64,000 nucleotides of DNA, from the NCBI RefSeq assembly GCF_007676705.1, contig NZ_VEBF01000001.1, forward strand, positions 248,001 to 312,000, written 5' to 3'. The notes beneath the pieces are model-generated. The model worked only from the letters and a program-made list of their open reading frames with translations, searched no databases and had not been told where the DNA came from. Origin of the DNA: Paenibacillus xylanexedens. Lineage in GTDB: Bacteria; Bacillota; Bacilli; Paenibacillales; Paenibacillaceae. Position numbers and translations under genes: made by a program. Shown in pieces: positions 44,205-54,870 of this stretch. The stretch's first letter is position 1; every line of letters begins with the position of its first letter.

Positions 44205-44241
44205 AGTATAGCGCGAACCTGACTATATGTCAACGCTTTCA
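44205..44241 (-). promoter_or_regulatory. licT promoter with overlapping CcpA cre site
   Basis: TTGACA (44233-44228), 17 bp and TATACT (44210-44205) form the promoter. TGAAAGCGTTGACA (44241-44228) is a good cre match and covers the -35, so CcpA should repress initiation. Confidence 0.85.
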
Positions 44242-44323
44242 ATGTGTGGACAATCGGAAGTTCCGTGAATTCATGGTTCTTCCGATTGCTTATAATTAGA
44301 ACTAATCCATTTTACCTTGAGGA

Positions 44324-45796
<1,473 letters not shown>

Positions 45797-45835
45797 CTAT
45801 CCACTCAAATCGTTAGAAACATTAAAAAGACATAA

Positions 45836-46027
45836 TATTTAAGTTGAACTACAGACAATTACACATAAACGGAGAGGACAGAAAAAATCTGGAGAAGCGA
45901 AGCGTTCGCATTTATCACCGGATTTCCCCTTTAAAAAGGGGATCAAAAAATCTGGGGATAACAGCGATTGGAAGATTGTTCTGGCCGCGCAGTCGTCTCG
46001 TGTAAAATCGTTTGTTCAACTTAAATA
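45836..46027 (-). repeat. Structured intergenic repeat, copy C
   Basis: This 192-bp copy is inverted relative to A and B. Its ends TATTTAAGTTGAAC and GTTCAACTTAAATA are perfect 14-bp inverted repeats. Internal TTATCCCC/GGTGATAA, CCCCTTT/AAAGGGG and GCGAA/TTCGC can pair. It lacks the AGCTTTC hairpin of A and B. It lies between the RAT terminator and the bglH start codon. Confidence 0.85.
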
Positions 46028-46028
46028 G

Positions 46029-46106
46029 AAAAAACCCGAACCAGCCTGGATACACGAAATTGTGTAAACAAGCCAGCTCAGGTTATGCCCATATCGGTAA
46101 CATTCC
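46029..46106 (-). promoter_or_regulatory. Divergent RAT and terminator upstream of bglH
   Basis: GGAATGTTACCGATATGGGC then ATAACC (46106-46081) resembles a RAT but differs from the two other copies at several positions. The overlapping terminator pairs AACCTGAGCTGG with CCAGGCTGGTTCGGGTT imperfectly, followed by TTTTT. bglH is therefore probably under antitermination, perhaps with altered LicT affinity. Confidence 0.7.
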
Positions 46107-46134
46107 CAGATCATGATTATGCGGATTGCATAAA

Positions 46135-46180
46135 ACTTTAGCAAGAATCAGAACAGTTGTCAACTTCTTAAAACCGGTTT
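46135..46180 (-). promoter_or_regulatory. Promoter of bglH with upstream AAACCGGTTT palindrome
   Basis: TTGACA (46163-46158), 17 bp and TAAAGT (46140-46135) are a good promoter. AAACCGGTTT (46171-46180), 7 bp upstream of the -35, shares the AACCGGTT core with the two operators of the sucrose operon. Confidence 0.65.
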
Positions 46181-46196
46181 AGCTATGGATTGCCCA

Positions 46197-47027
46197 CTAC
46201 GATATTTGATAGAACGCAGCGCATGTACCGCCAAAAATCATCTGTTGATCTGATATAGGTAGGGAATCAATGTGAGAGTTAATGAGACCGTATACATCGG
46301 CATAATTTGCTGAAACGTTGCTCACGGGCCAGTCGGACCCGAACATTAACCGTTCCGCACCAAAGGCTTCTATGGCGATATTCAGATAGGGTGTAAAATC
46401 CTTTGGAGTCCAATTTGCCCAGTCTGCTTCCGTCACAATCCCTGAAAGTTTACAGTACGCATTCGGTTGTGCGGCCAATGACTCAAGTGCTTCTTTCCAG
46501 GGTGTGAGTATACCTGATTTTATGTCGGGTTTGGCTAGATGATCAAGTACAAATCGCTGTTCAGGGAACGCCTTAACCAGTTCAACGGCATAAGGCAGTT
46601 GCTCCTTGGATACTAACAGATCATAGGCCAAATCATACTCTTTAAGTAAGGAAATCCCCCGCTGAAAGTCTTCTCTTAATACATACTTCAGATCAGGTTC
46701 ATCCTGTATGACATGACGTACGCCCTTCATATACGGATTGAACGCGAACAGTTCAAGTTGATTCCGAACTTCATCCGAACAAAGATCCACCCACCCGACA
46801 ACACCTTTGATACATTCATGCCGATGTGCCAGCTGCAGAAGCCACTCGGTTTCTGTCAGTGATTGTCTGGCTTGTACCGCAATACATCCATCCATTCCTG
46901 ATTGGACCAATAAAGGTTCAAGATCTTCCGGAAGAAATGATTGACGAATGGCTTTCATCTCTTCTCCAATCCATCCGTACTCGGCGACATTGTATTCCCA
47001 GAAATGTTGATGTGCGTCCAGCTTCAT
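46197..47027 (-). CDS. Amidohydrolase, probable sugar (L-fucono/L-rhamnono) lactonase
   Basis: This 276-residue amidohydrolase_2 protein has DAHQHFW at the N-terminus (metal-binding HxH), His in VRHVIQDEP and VLDHLAKP, and FGSDWPVSN near the C-terminus (catalytic Asp). The family (COG3618) contains L-fucono-1,5-lactonase and L-rhamnono-lactonase. ATG 47027 has GGGAGGGA upstream. It could work in oxidative rhamnose or fucose catabolism, alongside the phosphorylative rhamnose genes 10 kb away, but there is no direct operon link. Read-through into the bglH leader is possible. Confidence 0.8.
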   Translation of the reverse strand: MKLDAHQHFWEYNVAEYGWIGEEMKAIRQSFLPEDLEPLLVQSGMDGCIAVQARQSLTETEWLLQLAHRHECIKGVVGWVDLCSDEVRNQLELFAFNPYMKGVRHVIQDEPDLKYVLREDFQRGISLLKEYDLAYDLLVSKEQLPYAVELVKAFPEQRFVLDHLAKPDIKSGILTPWKEALESLAAQPNAYCKLSGIVTEADWANWTPKDFTPYLNIAIEAFGAERLMFGSDWPVSNVSANYADVYGLINSHIDSLPISDQQMIFGGTCAAFYQIS

Positions 47028-47210
47028 ATTACATCCCTCCCAGGGTATTTAAATCTAATTATCATTAAAAAGCAACCAAATGATTTTCATTTCCAATGAA
47101 ATAAACGCTCACTACACAATCTATTCATATGACAAAATCACTGATTTTCATATGGTTTTTATTCCAATTGTGCAGGTATTGTCCAATATCAAATCATGAT
47201 ATAGTAAATT

Positions 47211-47226
47211 ACGAAAACGCTTTCAG
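47211..47226. promoter_or_regulatory. cre site upstream of the endoglucanase
   Basis: The minus strand reads CTGAAAGCGTTTTCGT, close to the CcpA cre consensus TGWAANCGNTNWCA. It lies 124 bp upstream of the endoglucanase ATG, downstream of a possible TATAGT -10, so it would act as a roadblock. Confidence 0.7.
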
Positions 47227-47349
47227 TACATAAATCGGTGGTGATTTCAGTATTAAACAAGTGAGTTTTTATTTGCGTTGAGCTCTATTTTCACCCTGCT
47301 TAACCGCTATTCAAGTTCAACCATTTTATATTTGAAGGAGACTATATTG

Positions 47350-49077
47350 ATGAAAAAAAACCGTAAATCAGTCCTTTCTCTTACGCTTGTGACTGCCATG
47401 ATTCTATCTCTGTTCTCCTCGGCTATGGCTTCCGCTGCGACTGACAACAGCGAACGGGCTGATGCACCAGCTGCACCAAGCAAAATGCAGACCTATGTAA
47501 ACGCCATGGAGCCTGGCTGGAATCTGGGTAACTCTCTGGACGCCGTTGGTGAAGATGAGACTGCCTGGGGCAACCCACGCATTACGAAGGAACTGATTCA
47601 ATCGATCGCAGATGAGGGCTACAACAGTATCCGTATCCCTGTGACCTGGGAAGCCCACATCGGTGACGCACCCGACTACACAATTGATTCCGCTTACATG
47701 AACCGGGTTCAGGAAGTAGTAAACTGGGCGCTTGATGCGGATCTCTACGTCATGATCAATCTTCACCATGATTCCTGGCGCTGGATCAGTTACATGGAGA
47801 AAGACCATGACAACGTGCTGGCACGTTACAACTCTGCTTGGACTCAGATCGCGGACAAGTTCAAGGATGCATCCGATAAGCTCATGTTCGAAAGTGTTAA
47901 CGAACCCCGCTTCTCTGAAGGCGGCACAACGGATGCGGCTATTGGATACCGTATGCTGGACGAGTTGAATACTTCTTTTCACAAGATCGTAAGAACTTCG
48001 GGTGGAAACAACGAGACACGTCCACTCGTGCTTCCGACGATGCATACCTCTTCCGCTCAACCTGATCTGGATGAACTGAATAAGACCATTCAAAAATTGA
48101 ATGACACCAATATTATTGCAACCGTTCACTACTACGGGTTCTGGCCATTCAGTGTGAACATTGCAGGTTACACCAAGTATAACGATGAAGTACAGAAGGA
48201 CGTTACCGATACATTCGATCGGGTATACAATGCCTTCACAGCCAAAGGCATTCCGGTTATCGTCGGTGAGTATGGCTTGCTTGGTTTTGACCAGCACACA
48301 GGTGTCATTGAACAAGGGGAAAAGCTGAAATTCTTCGAATTTGTTGGACAATATCTGCGTCAAAAACAGATGACAACGATGTTATGGGACAACGGACAAC
48401 ACTTCGGTCGCACAAGTTTTACTTGGTCTGATCAGGAACTTTTTGATACCATGAAAGCCAGCTGGACAGGTCGCTCATCCACAGCCGAAACGGACCTCGT
48501 ATATCTTAAACAAAATGAAGCCATTCAAGATAAGAAGGTAAAGCTCAATCTGAATGGGAACAAATTCAATTCTTTGAAGAATGGCACTACCCCTCTTGTA
48601 AGAGGTAAAGACTATACGATCAAAAAAGATGTACTTACGTTAAAATCCAATCTGTTAACCAAATTGACAGCCTCTGGTGATTTGGGCGTAAATGCTACAC
48701 TCACAGCTGGATTCAACCAAGGTGCTGACTGGAACTTCAATATTATTAAATATGACACACCTAAGTTGAACGATGCAACGGGTACAACCAGTGCATTTGC
48801 CATTCCGACTACGTTTAACGGTAACCAACTAGCAACGATGGAAGCAACATATGCAAACGGAGAAAACGCAGGTCCACAGAACTGGACTTCGTTCAAAGAA
48901 TTCTCCTACACATTCAGCCCAGATTACGAACGTAATGTGATTGAGCTGAAACCTAACTTCTTCAATGAAACCAATGATGGCGAAGTCACGCTTAAGTTCC
49001 ATTTCTGGAACGGAGATGTGCTAACGTACAAAATCACGAAAAATGGAACCAGCGTTGTTGGTGTAGCTTCCAAATAA
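47350..49077 (+). CDS. Secreted trimodular endoglucanase GH5-CBM_X2-CBM46-like
   Basis: This 575-residue enzyme starts with a signal peptide (basic KKNRK, hydrophobic core, cleavage near ASAA at ~30). The GH5 domain spans ~45-375, with acid/base Glu185 in ESVNEPRF and nucleophile Glu307 in VIVGEYG. It is followed by an Ig-like CBM_X2 module (~390-470) and a C-terminal CBM46-like module (~475-575), as in Bacillus Cel5B-type enzymes acting on cellulose, beta-glucan or xyloglucan. ATG 47350 has AAGGAG 9 nt upstream. A cre site upstream suggests carbon catabolite repression. Confidence 0.92.
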   Translation: MKKNRKSVLSLTLVTAMILSLFSSAMASAATDNSERADAPAAPSKMQTYVNAMEPGWNLGNSLDAVGEDETAWGNPRITKELIQSIADEGYNSIRIPVTWEAHIGDAPDYTIDSAYMNRVQEVVNWALDADLYVMINLHHDSWRWISYMEKDHDNVLARYNSAWTQIADKFKDASDKLMFESVNEPRFSEGGTTDAAIGYRMLDELNTSFHKIVRTSGGNNETRPLVLPTMHTSSAQPDLDELNKTIQKLNDTNIIATVHYYGFWPFSVNIAGYTKYNDEVQKDVTDTFDRVYNAFTAKGIPVIVGEYGLLGFDQHTGVIEQGEKLKFFEFVGQYLRQKQMTTMLWDNGQHFGRTSFTWSDQELFDTMKASWTGRSSTAETDLVYLKQNEAIQDKKVKLNLNGNKFNSLKNGTTPLVRGKDYTIKKDVLTLKSNLLTKLTASGDLGVNATLTAGFNQGADWNFNIIKYDTPKLNDATGTTSAFAIPTTFNGNQLATMEATYANGENAGPQNWTSFKEFSYTFSPDYERNVIELKPNFFNETNDGEVTLKFHFWNGDVLTYKITKNGTSVVGVASK

Positions 49078-49087
49078 GAACTCATCT

Positions 49088-49125
49088 AACGTTCTGCTCA
49101 GAGCTTAAAGCTCTGGCAGAACGTT
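49088..49125 (+). terminator. Terminator of the endoglucanase gene
   Basis: AACGTTCTGC pairs with GCAGAACGTT, with inner AGAGCTT/AAGCTCT, followed by TTTT. Confidence 0.9.
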
Positions 49126-49206
49126 TTTGTTTCATACATTATCGAAGCATAACGTACAAGTGGCCCTTCATACCTTTACACTAACTAGGACTGAGGGGGA
49201 AATATC

Positions 49207-50106
49207 ATGTTTAAACGTGTAGACCGTCTTGCCATCGAACTACCCATATCGAATAATCCGGATCCTAATGGAGCTAGTGCAGTTCAGGAGCTGCTCGGTG
49301 GAAAGTTCGGGGAAATGTCAACATTGAACAACTATATGTTTCAGTCATTCAATTTCAGAGGCAGATCCAAGCTGCGTCCCTTTTATGACATTGTTGCAAG
49401 TATTACCGCTGAAGAGTTCGGCCATGTCGAACTTGTCGCCAATACGATTAATCTCATGCTTGAAGGTTCAACATCGCCAGGTGCTCCAGACTCCACGCCA
49501 CTGCGTGTTGGTAAGGATGCACGGATGACTTCACATTTTATTGAATCTGCTCAGACAGCGCTCCCTTATGACTCCATGGGAAGACCCTGGAATGGATCAT
49601 ATGTCGTGAGCAGTGGCAATCTGATCTTCGATCTGCTGCATAATTTCTTTCTTGAGTGTGGAGCCCGGACTCACAAAATGAGAGTCTACGAAATGACCGA
49701 CAACAAGACAGCTCGAGAAATGACAGGTTATCTTCTTGTACGCGGCGGTGTGCACGTTCTTGCGTATGCCAAGGCACTGGAAATTGCAACGGGTGTGGAT
49801 GTAACGAAGATGTTCCCTATTCCACGACTGGATAACAAAGCTTTTGAAACCACACGTAAGTGGGAAGCGATGGGAGAACATCGCAGGCTGTACACGTTTA
49901 GTGACAAAGATTATCAGGGAATTGCTCAGATCTGGAAAGGAACACACCCAACCGATGGCGGTAAACTGGAGGCTTTTGCCGGCTTACCGGGTTATGGAGG
50001 GCCGGTACCTGAGCTGCCTGATCTGCCGGAAGAATTTGCGCCAGGGATATCCGCGGAAGATCTAATGCAGATTGCAGAGCGACTGAAGCGGCACGCTGGC
50101 CTGTAG
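49207..50106 (+). CDS. Manganese catalase
   Basis: This 299-residue non-heme catalase carries the dimanganese ligands in KFGEMSTLNNY, EEFGHVE, FLECGARTHKMRVYE and RGGVHVLAYAKALE. It converts hydrogen peroxide to water and oxygen in the cytoplasm or spore coat region. ATG 49207 has GAGGGGG upstream. It is monocistronic and ends against the convergent sucrose operon. Length and motifs match the family. Confidence 0.93.
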   Translation: MFKRVDRLAIELPISNNPDPNGASAVQELLGGKFGEMSTLNNYMFQSFNFRGRSKLRPFYDIVASITAEEFGHVELVANTINLMLEGSTSPGAPDSTPLRVGKDARMTSHFIESAQTALPYDSMGRPWNGSYVVSSGNLIFDLLHNFFLECGARTHKMRVYEMTDNKTAREMTGYLLVRGGVHVLAYAKALEIATGVDVTKMFPIPRLDNKAFETTRKWEAMGEHRRLYTFSDKDYQGIAQIWKGTHPTDGGKLEAFAGLPGYGGPVPELPDLPEEFAPGISAEDLMQIAERLKRHAGL

Positions 50107-50187
50107 ACTCAGATTGACGTTTGTTTTTCATAAGGCATCGATTGGATAACCGTTTCTTTGATTTCACACGGCTGTACACAAAAAAAA

Positions 50188-50220
50188 GGGAAACGGTAGA
50201 GATATATCTCTACCATTCCC
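50188..50220. terminator. Bidirectional terminator between Mn-catalase and scrA
   Basis: GGTAGAGATATATCTCTACC is a perfect 20-bp palindrome flanked by GGG/CCC and by an A tract on the catalase side. Confidence 0.75.
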
Positions 50221-50234
50221 CTTATTACATGCCA

Positions 50235-52217
50235 CTATTGTGGCTCAGTAAATTTAACGATTAATACTGCTTCCCCATTGGCTTGAACATGGCCTGATGA
50301 CGTTGCTGTTACCGTTGCTATCGCTTCATTTCCACTTGGGATCAACACGGGTGTAATCAATGGCAAACCAGCTGCCTGAATGACATCCATGTCAAATTCA
50401 ATCAACAATTGTCCTGCAGTTACACGATCTCCGCTATTCACATGTGCGGTAAAGCCGTTACCTTTCAGTCCAACCGTATTAATTCCGATATGAACCAGCA
50501 TTTGTACACCTGTTTCATGCTCCAGAATCACGGCATGTTTACTCTTGTTCATCACATGCGCAATGACTCCATCAAACGGTGCATACACTTTGCCTTCTGA
50601 TGGCTCAATGGCGATACCCTCACCCATGTGTTTTTCCGAGAACGCCGGGTCAGGAACCTGCTCCAGAGCAACGATGGTTCCGTTCATCGGCGAAGCTATT
50701 TCGAGCAGTTCTACCTTAGGACGATTGCTTGTAATGACATTACTAGTTGAATTGACTTGTGGATTAGAATCCATATTATTAACTTCAGTTGATGACATTC
50801 CACTATTGGCGTGACTCACCGATTCCTCTGCAACTGGTTGATCTTTGTACCCGAAGAACCAGGTAAGTGCAAATGCAATCGCCATGGCAACCACGTTGGA
50901 CAAGATGAACAACGGCAGTTGGCTGTTCAGATAGAGCAATGTTCCCGGAATAACCGTTACAGCCATGCCTGTACCTTGCAGATGGAACAAGGAAGCGATG
51001 AAACCACCTACACCACCACCAATCAGTCCCATAATAAATGGTTTCATATAACGCAAGTTAACACCAAAGATAGCTGGCTCGGTAATTCCCAGAAATGCGG
51101 ACAAGGACGAAGGCAATGCCAGTGCTTTGAGCTTCGTATTTTTGGTCTTCAGACCGACTGCGAGACAAGCCGCTCCTTGTGCTGCCATGGCACAGGTAAT
51201 GATAGCGTTGAACGGATTGAATCCGGTCTTTTCCAGTAGTTGAATCTCCAGGAAATTGAAGATATGATGCACACCGGTAACCACAATAATCTGATGGAAG
51301 AAACCAATGATGATACCTGCGATTCCGAAAGGAAGATCCAATACGGCAGTTGTTCCCTGCAGAACCCACTCTTCAAGAGAATGGAACACTGGACCAATGG
51401 CGAAGAGTCCGAGCGTAATCATAACTGTTAACGTAATAAAAGGAGTCAGAATCAAATCCAGTGCCTCAGGCACCCGTCTTCTCAGAACCTTCTCGAACTT
51501 GGCTCCAATCAAACCAACGAAGAATGCAGGCAGAACAGATCCCTGATAACCCACAACAGGTATGAAGCCGAACATATGCAGAGGTTCTGCTGATCCATCT
51601 GCCACTGCGTAAGCATTCGGTAGTGCCGGATTGACCAGCATTAACCCTAATACGATACCCAAAACCGGACTTCCGCCGAATACGCGGAAGGCGGACCACG
51701 CTACAAGCGCAGGCAGGAATGCAAATGCCGTATCCGTCAGGATCTGAGTGAACAACAGGAAGTTGGCCGAGATATCATCAGGTGTTGCACCGAACAACGC
51801 CAGAATTTCATTCTGGGTAAGTAATCCGCGCAATCCCATGAATAAACCTGTAGCTACCAGTACGGGAATGATGGGTACGAATACGTCACCAAACGTGCGG
51901 ATAGCCCGTTGAAAAGCGTTGCCTTCTTTTTTTCCCTGACTCTTCACATCTTCCTTGGACGATCCTTCGATTCCCAGCTTCTCGACCTCTTCAAAGATTC
52001 GATTCACTGTTCCCGTACCGAAGATAATCTGATATTGACCCGAGTTGAAAAAGGCGCCTTTAACTTTCTCGATGTTCTCGACCGTTTTCTGATCAATCTT
52101 CTCTTTATCTTTCACCATGATGCGAAGACGAGTTGCACAATGTGCAAAAGATGCGATATTCTCTTTGCCCCCGATGGCATGGATGACTTCCTGGGCAATG
52201 CGTTGATTCTCCGACAT
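50235..52217 (-). CDS. scrA: PTS sucrose-type permease, IIBCA
   Basis: This 660-residue permease has IIB (phospho-Cys in FAHCATRLRI), IIC (~110-470) and IIA (phospho-His in LVHIGINTVGLKG) in one chain. A Ser/Asn-rich linker (~475-515) joins IIC and IIA. It lies 26 bp after the sucrose-6-phosphate hydrolase gene, so sucrose is the probable substrate. The sequence alone would also allow a beta-glucoside or trehalose permease. Most IIBC sucrose permeases borrow IIA-Glc, whereas this one carries its own IIA. Confidence 0.88.
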   Translation of the reverse strand: MSENQRIAQEVIHAIGGKENIASFAHCATRLRIMVKDKEKIDQKTVENIEKVKGAFFNSGQYQIIFGTGTVNRIFEEVEKLGIEGSSKEDVKSQGKKEGNAFQRAIRTFGDVFVPIIPVLVATGLFMGLRGLLTQNEILALFGATPDDISANFLLFTQILTDTAFAFLPALVAWSAFRVFGGSPVLGIVLGLMLVNPALPNAYAVADGSAEPLHMFGFIPVVGYQGSVLPAFFVGLIGAKFEKVLRRRVPEALDLILTPFITLTVMITLGLFAIGPVFHSLEEWVLQGTTAVLDLPFGIAGIIIGFFHQIIVVTGVHHIFNFLEIQLLEKTGFNPFNAIITCAMAAQGAACLAVGLKTKNTKLKALALPSSLSAFLGITEPAIFGVNLRYMKPFIMGLIGGGVGGFIASLFHLQGTGMAVTVIPGTLLYLNSQLPLFILSNVVAMAIAFALTWFFGYKDQPVAEESVSHANSGMSSTEVNNMDSNPQVNSTSNVITSNRPKVELLEIASPMNGTIVALEQVPDPAFSEKHMGEGIAIEPSEGKVYAPFDGVIAHVMNKSKHAVILEHETGVQMLVHIGINTVGLKGNGFTAHVNSGDRVTAGQLLIEFDMDVIQAAGLPLITPVLIPSGNEAIATVTATSSGHVQANGEAVLIVKFTEPQ

Positions 52218-52243
52218 GTTATCTCATTCCTCTCACGTAATAC

Positions 52244-53719
52244 TTAATAATTCCATTGGGTTGCTTCAAAATCAGCTTTGCCTCCGTGTGCAAAGAAACG
52301 AATATCCACGCTGTCCCGGCTTGGAAAAATCCGGCTGGTAAAGACCTCTTCCCCATCGTTCACAAAGATCTCAACCGAAGATGAATCCACGAACAGATGG
52401 AACTTAATCTTGTCTGTAGTAAGCGTGCATTGACGGAGTGTACCATTTTGTTCTGCTAGCTTGGCACCAGTCATGGTCCGGTCCAATACAACTTTTTGTT
52501 GAATCCGATCATACAGAAGAACCGTTTTCTCAGCTCCATTTGCCCGAAATTCGATACCGACAGTCTCTGCATCTACATGACTTATCTCGCATATCAGTTC
52601 ATAGGCAATCCCCTCGAAACCAGCGAAGGATCGACTCTCATTATCAATCGTTGCGTGAATATGAGTTCCTTCCTCCTGCTGACGCAATTCGACTATCTCT
52701 GCAACGGGTTGTTGGATTAACTTGCCGTCTCTCAGTGACAATTGCCGAGGAATGGTCAAGCAATGAGCCCAACCGCTATCATCGGTCGGATACACCAGAT
52801 CGGGAAGTCCCATCCAACCAACCAGAATACGTCTTCCGTCCGGAGCCTGCATCGTTTGCGGAGCGTAGAAGTCGAATCCACGATCCAGCTCCTGAAACTC
52901 ACCATGATTGAACTCTCTCGTCTGTAGGTTCAGAGGTTCACCGGTCAGATAACCGGACTGAAAAATGTTCTGGTAATGATCTCCCGCAGCATCTAGACCT
53001 TGTGGAGAAAAGACAAGTACACCTTTCCCGTCCAGCTCCATATAATCCGGGCACTCCCACATATAGCCGAAGTTGGTTAACCCGGTGCTAATCTCACCAA
53101 GAAACTCCCAGTTCTTCAGATCTGTTGAACGATATAACACCGTACATCCCGTCTCGTCTGTTCGCTGGGCTCCGATTACGCAATAATACAACTCCCCCTG
53201 CTGCCACACTTTCGGATCTCTGAAATGTTCCGTGTATCCCGTTGGCACCGAAGAGATTACCGGATAATTCAATTTGCTTACTGAACCGCTTTCATCCAGC
53301 ACTGCCAAGCATTGATATGGATGTCTGACCCACGCCTCATCCCTGGTATTGCCTGTATACAGCAAGTGCAGCTTACCGTCTTTTTCAATCGCGCTACCGG
53401 AATACGCACCATGCGAGTCATATCTGTCACCCGGTTCGATTCCAATTCCGACATTTTCCCAGTCCACCAGATTCTTCGAGCGGGTATGGTACCAGTATTT
53501 CATGCCGTGTTCTGTTCCGAGCGGAAACCATTGATAGAACAGATGATAATAGCCCTGATAATATGCAAAGCCGTTAGGATCATTAAGCAGACCCGTAATG
53601 GGCTGAATGTGGTAACCCTGTCTCCATGGACACTCGGATATCTGTGCTTCAAGCTTCGCAATCTCTCCAGGCTCAGCTTGCTCAATTCGTCTGTAGCGTT
53701 GCTCTCTAGTCATTTTCAT
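52244..53719 (-). CDS. scrB: Sucrose-6-phosphate hydrolase, GH32
   Basis: This 491-residue cytoplasmic GH32 enzyme splits sucrose-6-phosphate to glucose-6-phosphate and fructose. NDPNG (nucleophile Asp), FRDPK (transition-state Asp) and WECPD (acid/base Glu) are all present, and a β-sandwich domain follows (~330-491). ATG 53719 has GGAG 8 nt upstream. It is the first gene after scrR in the same direction and has two GGAACCGGTT operators upstream. No fructokinase gene is in the window. Confidence 0.92.
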   Translation of the reverse strand: MKMTREQRYRRIEQAEPGEIAKLEAQISECPWRQGYHIQPITGLLNDPNGFAYYQGYYHLFYQWFPLGTEHGMKYWYHTRSKNLVDWENVGIGIEPGDRYDSHGAYSGSAIEKDGKLHLLYTGNTRDEAWVRHPYQCLAVLDESGSVSKLNYPVISSVPTGYTEHFRDPKVWQQGELYYCVIGAQRTDETGCTVLYRSTDLKNWEFLGEISTGLTNFGYMWECPDYMELDGKGVLVFSPQGLDAAGDHYQNIFQSGYLTGEPLNLQTREFNHGEFQELDRGFDFYAPQTMQAPDGRRILVGWMGLPDLVYPTDDSGWAHCLTIPRQLSLRDGKLIQQPVAEIVELRQQEEGTHIHATIDNESRSFAGFEGIAYELICEISHVDAETVGIEFRANGAEKTVLLYDRIQQKVVLDRTMTGAKLAEQNGTLRQCTLTTDKIKFHLFVDSSSVEIFVNDGEEVFTSRIFPSRDSVDIRFFAHGGKADFEATQWNY

Positions 53720-53742
53720 AGCTGTTCTCCATTCAAAATATA

Positions 53743-53754
53743 GGAACCGGTTCC
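53743..53754. promoter_or_regulatory. LacI-type operator O1 of the scrBA operon
   Basis: GGAACCGGTTCC is a perfect 12-bp palindrome with a central CpG, 24 bp upstream of the scrB start codon. It is the probable ScrR site. Confidence 0.8.
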
Positions 53755-53830
53755 ATTAGACGCAAAAAAATAATTCCATATGGCATAAATGCCTGACCAA
53801 TTTCGCTTATCCGAATTTTACATTCGCATT

Positions 53831-53842
53831 GGAACCGGTTCG
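53831..53842. promoter_or_regulatory. LacI-type operator O2 of the scrBA operon
   Basis: GGAACCGGTTCG repeats O1 with one change, 88 bp (centre to centre) further upstream. The pair brackets the probable scrB promoter and would allow looping or double occupancy. Confidence 0.75.
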
Positions 53843-53866
53843 ATGGAATTATCATAAAGGATGTTT

Positions 53867-54850
53867 TTATAATTTGTCAACGCTTTCTCGAGGAATAAGT
53901 TCTACATCAAGTACTGTCCGTTCCTCCACCGGCTCGCCTTTGACCAGACGAATTATGTGATTTGCCGCGACTTGACCTGCCTGCAAATAATGATATTTCA
54001 CAGTCGTCAGCGTGGGATGAATCATCTCCGTAATATCATATCCGCCAAATCCGGTAACGGATAAATCTTGCGGTATTCGGATTTTATTGGAGAACGCAAT
54101 CTTCATTACACCCAATGCGATATTGTCCGTAGCCCCCACGATGATCGTTGGTGTGATCTCTTTCAGTATGGCTTCAGCGGTAACGATGGCTTCCGACATC
54201 TTGAAGCTTGTCTCATAATACTTCACTTCACATTCTCCACATTCGGCAATTGCACGCTGGAACCCTTGTTTACGATGGATGCCCACCGCCTGATCTTTCT
54301 CGCTTACTCCCATGTATACCATCTTGCGGTGGCCTTGTCCTACGACATATCTGCCCATCTCATAACCGGCCTGATCATCATTGTGAACCAGACTATGTAG
54401 TTGCTCATGCTGCTGCCCCACCAACAATACGGGGATACGTATGTCCTCCACTGCTTTCAGATGTGCTTCTGTCACTTCAGCAGCCAAGAGAATAATACCC
54501 GACACCTTCTGTCTTGCAAAATCATATATGGCATCAATCTCGCGTTGCATGTCCTGGCTCGTATTCGCAATCAGCATCTGATATTGATTACTTCTCAGTT
54601 CTTCATCAATTCCGATCAGCGTCTGAGATGTTGCAAAAGAATCCAGTCGCGGCACTACCGTACCGATAATACTGGTCTTCTTCGCCTTGAGACTCTGTGC
54701 AAATGTGTTGGGAACATAATTGTATTGTTTGATAATGCGCTCAATCTTCTGGCGTGTATCTTCACTAACCGATCCGCCATTCAGGAAGCGAGAGACCGTG
54801 CTCTTCGCTACACCTGCCATCTGAGCGATATCAGAAATCGTTTTATTCAT
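53867..54850 (-). CDS. scrR: LacI/GalR family regulator of the sucrose operon
   Basis: This 327-residue regulator has the N-terminal LacI HTH (TISDIAQMAGVAKSTVSRFLNG, residues 3-24), a hinge helix and a periplasmic-binding-protein-like sensor domain (~60-327). ATG 54850 is chosen because GAGGAG precedes it; the longer frame runs into the MITE. It sits directly upstream of scrB and scrA with two cognate-looking operators between. A 164-bp MITE-like element is 20 bp upstream of its start codon, so its promoter is probably altered or supplied by that element. Confidence 0.9.
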   Translation of the reverse strand: MNKTISDIAQMAGVAKSTVSRFLNGGSVSEDTRQKIERIIKQYNYVPNTFAQSLKAKKTSIIGTVVPRLDSFATSQTLIGIDEELRSNQYQMLIANTSQDMQREIDAIYDFARQKVSGIILLAAEVTEAHLKAVEDIRIPVLLVGQQHEQLHSLVHNDDQAGYEMGRYVVGQGHRKMVYMGVSEKDQAVGIHRKQGFQRAIAECGECEVKYYETSFKMSEAIVTAEAILKEITPTIIVGATDNIALGVMKIAFSNKIRIPQDLSVTGFGGYDITEMIHPTLTTVKYHYLQAGQVAANHIIRLVKGEPVEERTVLDVELIPRESVDKL

Positions 54851-54870
54851 AAAGACTCCTCTTAAATTCA

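Noticed and set aside
47404..48363. 319-codon open frame on the minus strand opposite the endoglucanase
   Set aside because: It lies wholly antisense to a gene with signal peptide, catalytic residues and known domain order. It has no ribosome binding site or recognisable motif.
53865..53880. cre-like TGTCAACGCTTTCTC at the 3' end of scrR
   Set aside because: It falls inside the last codons of scrR, far from any start of scrB, and is explained by the coding sequence.
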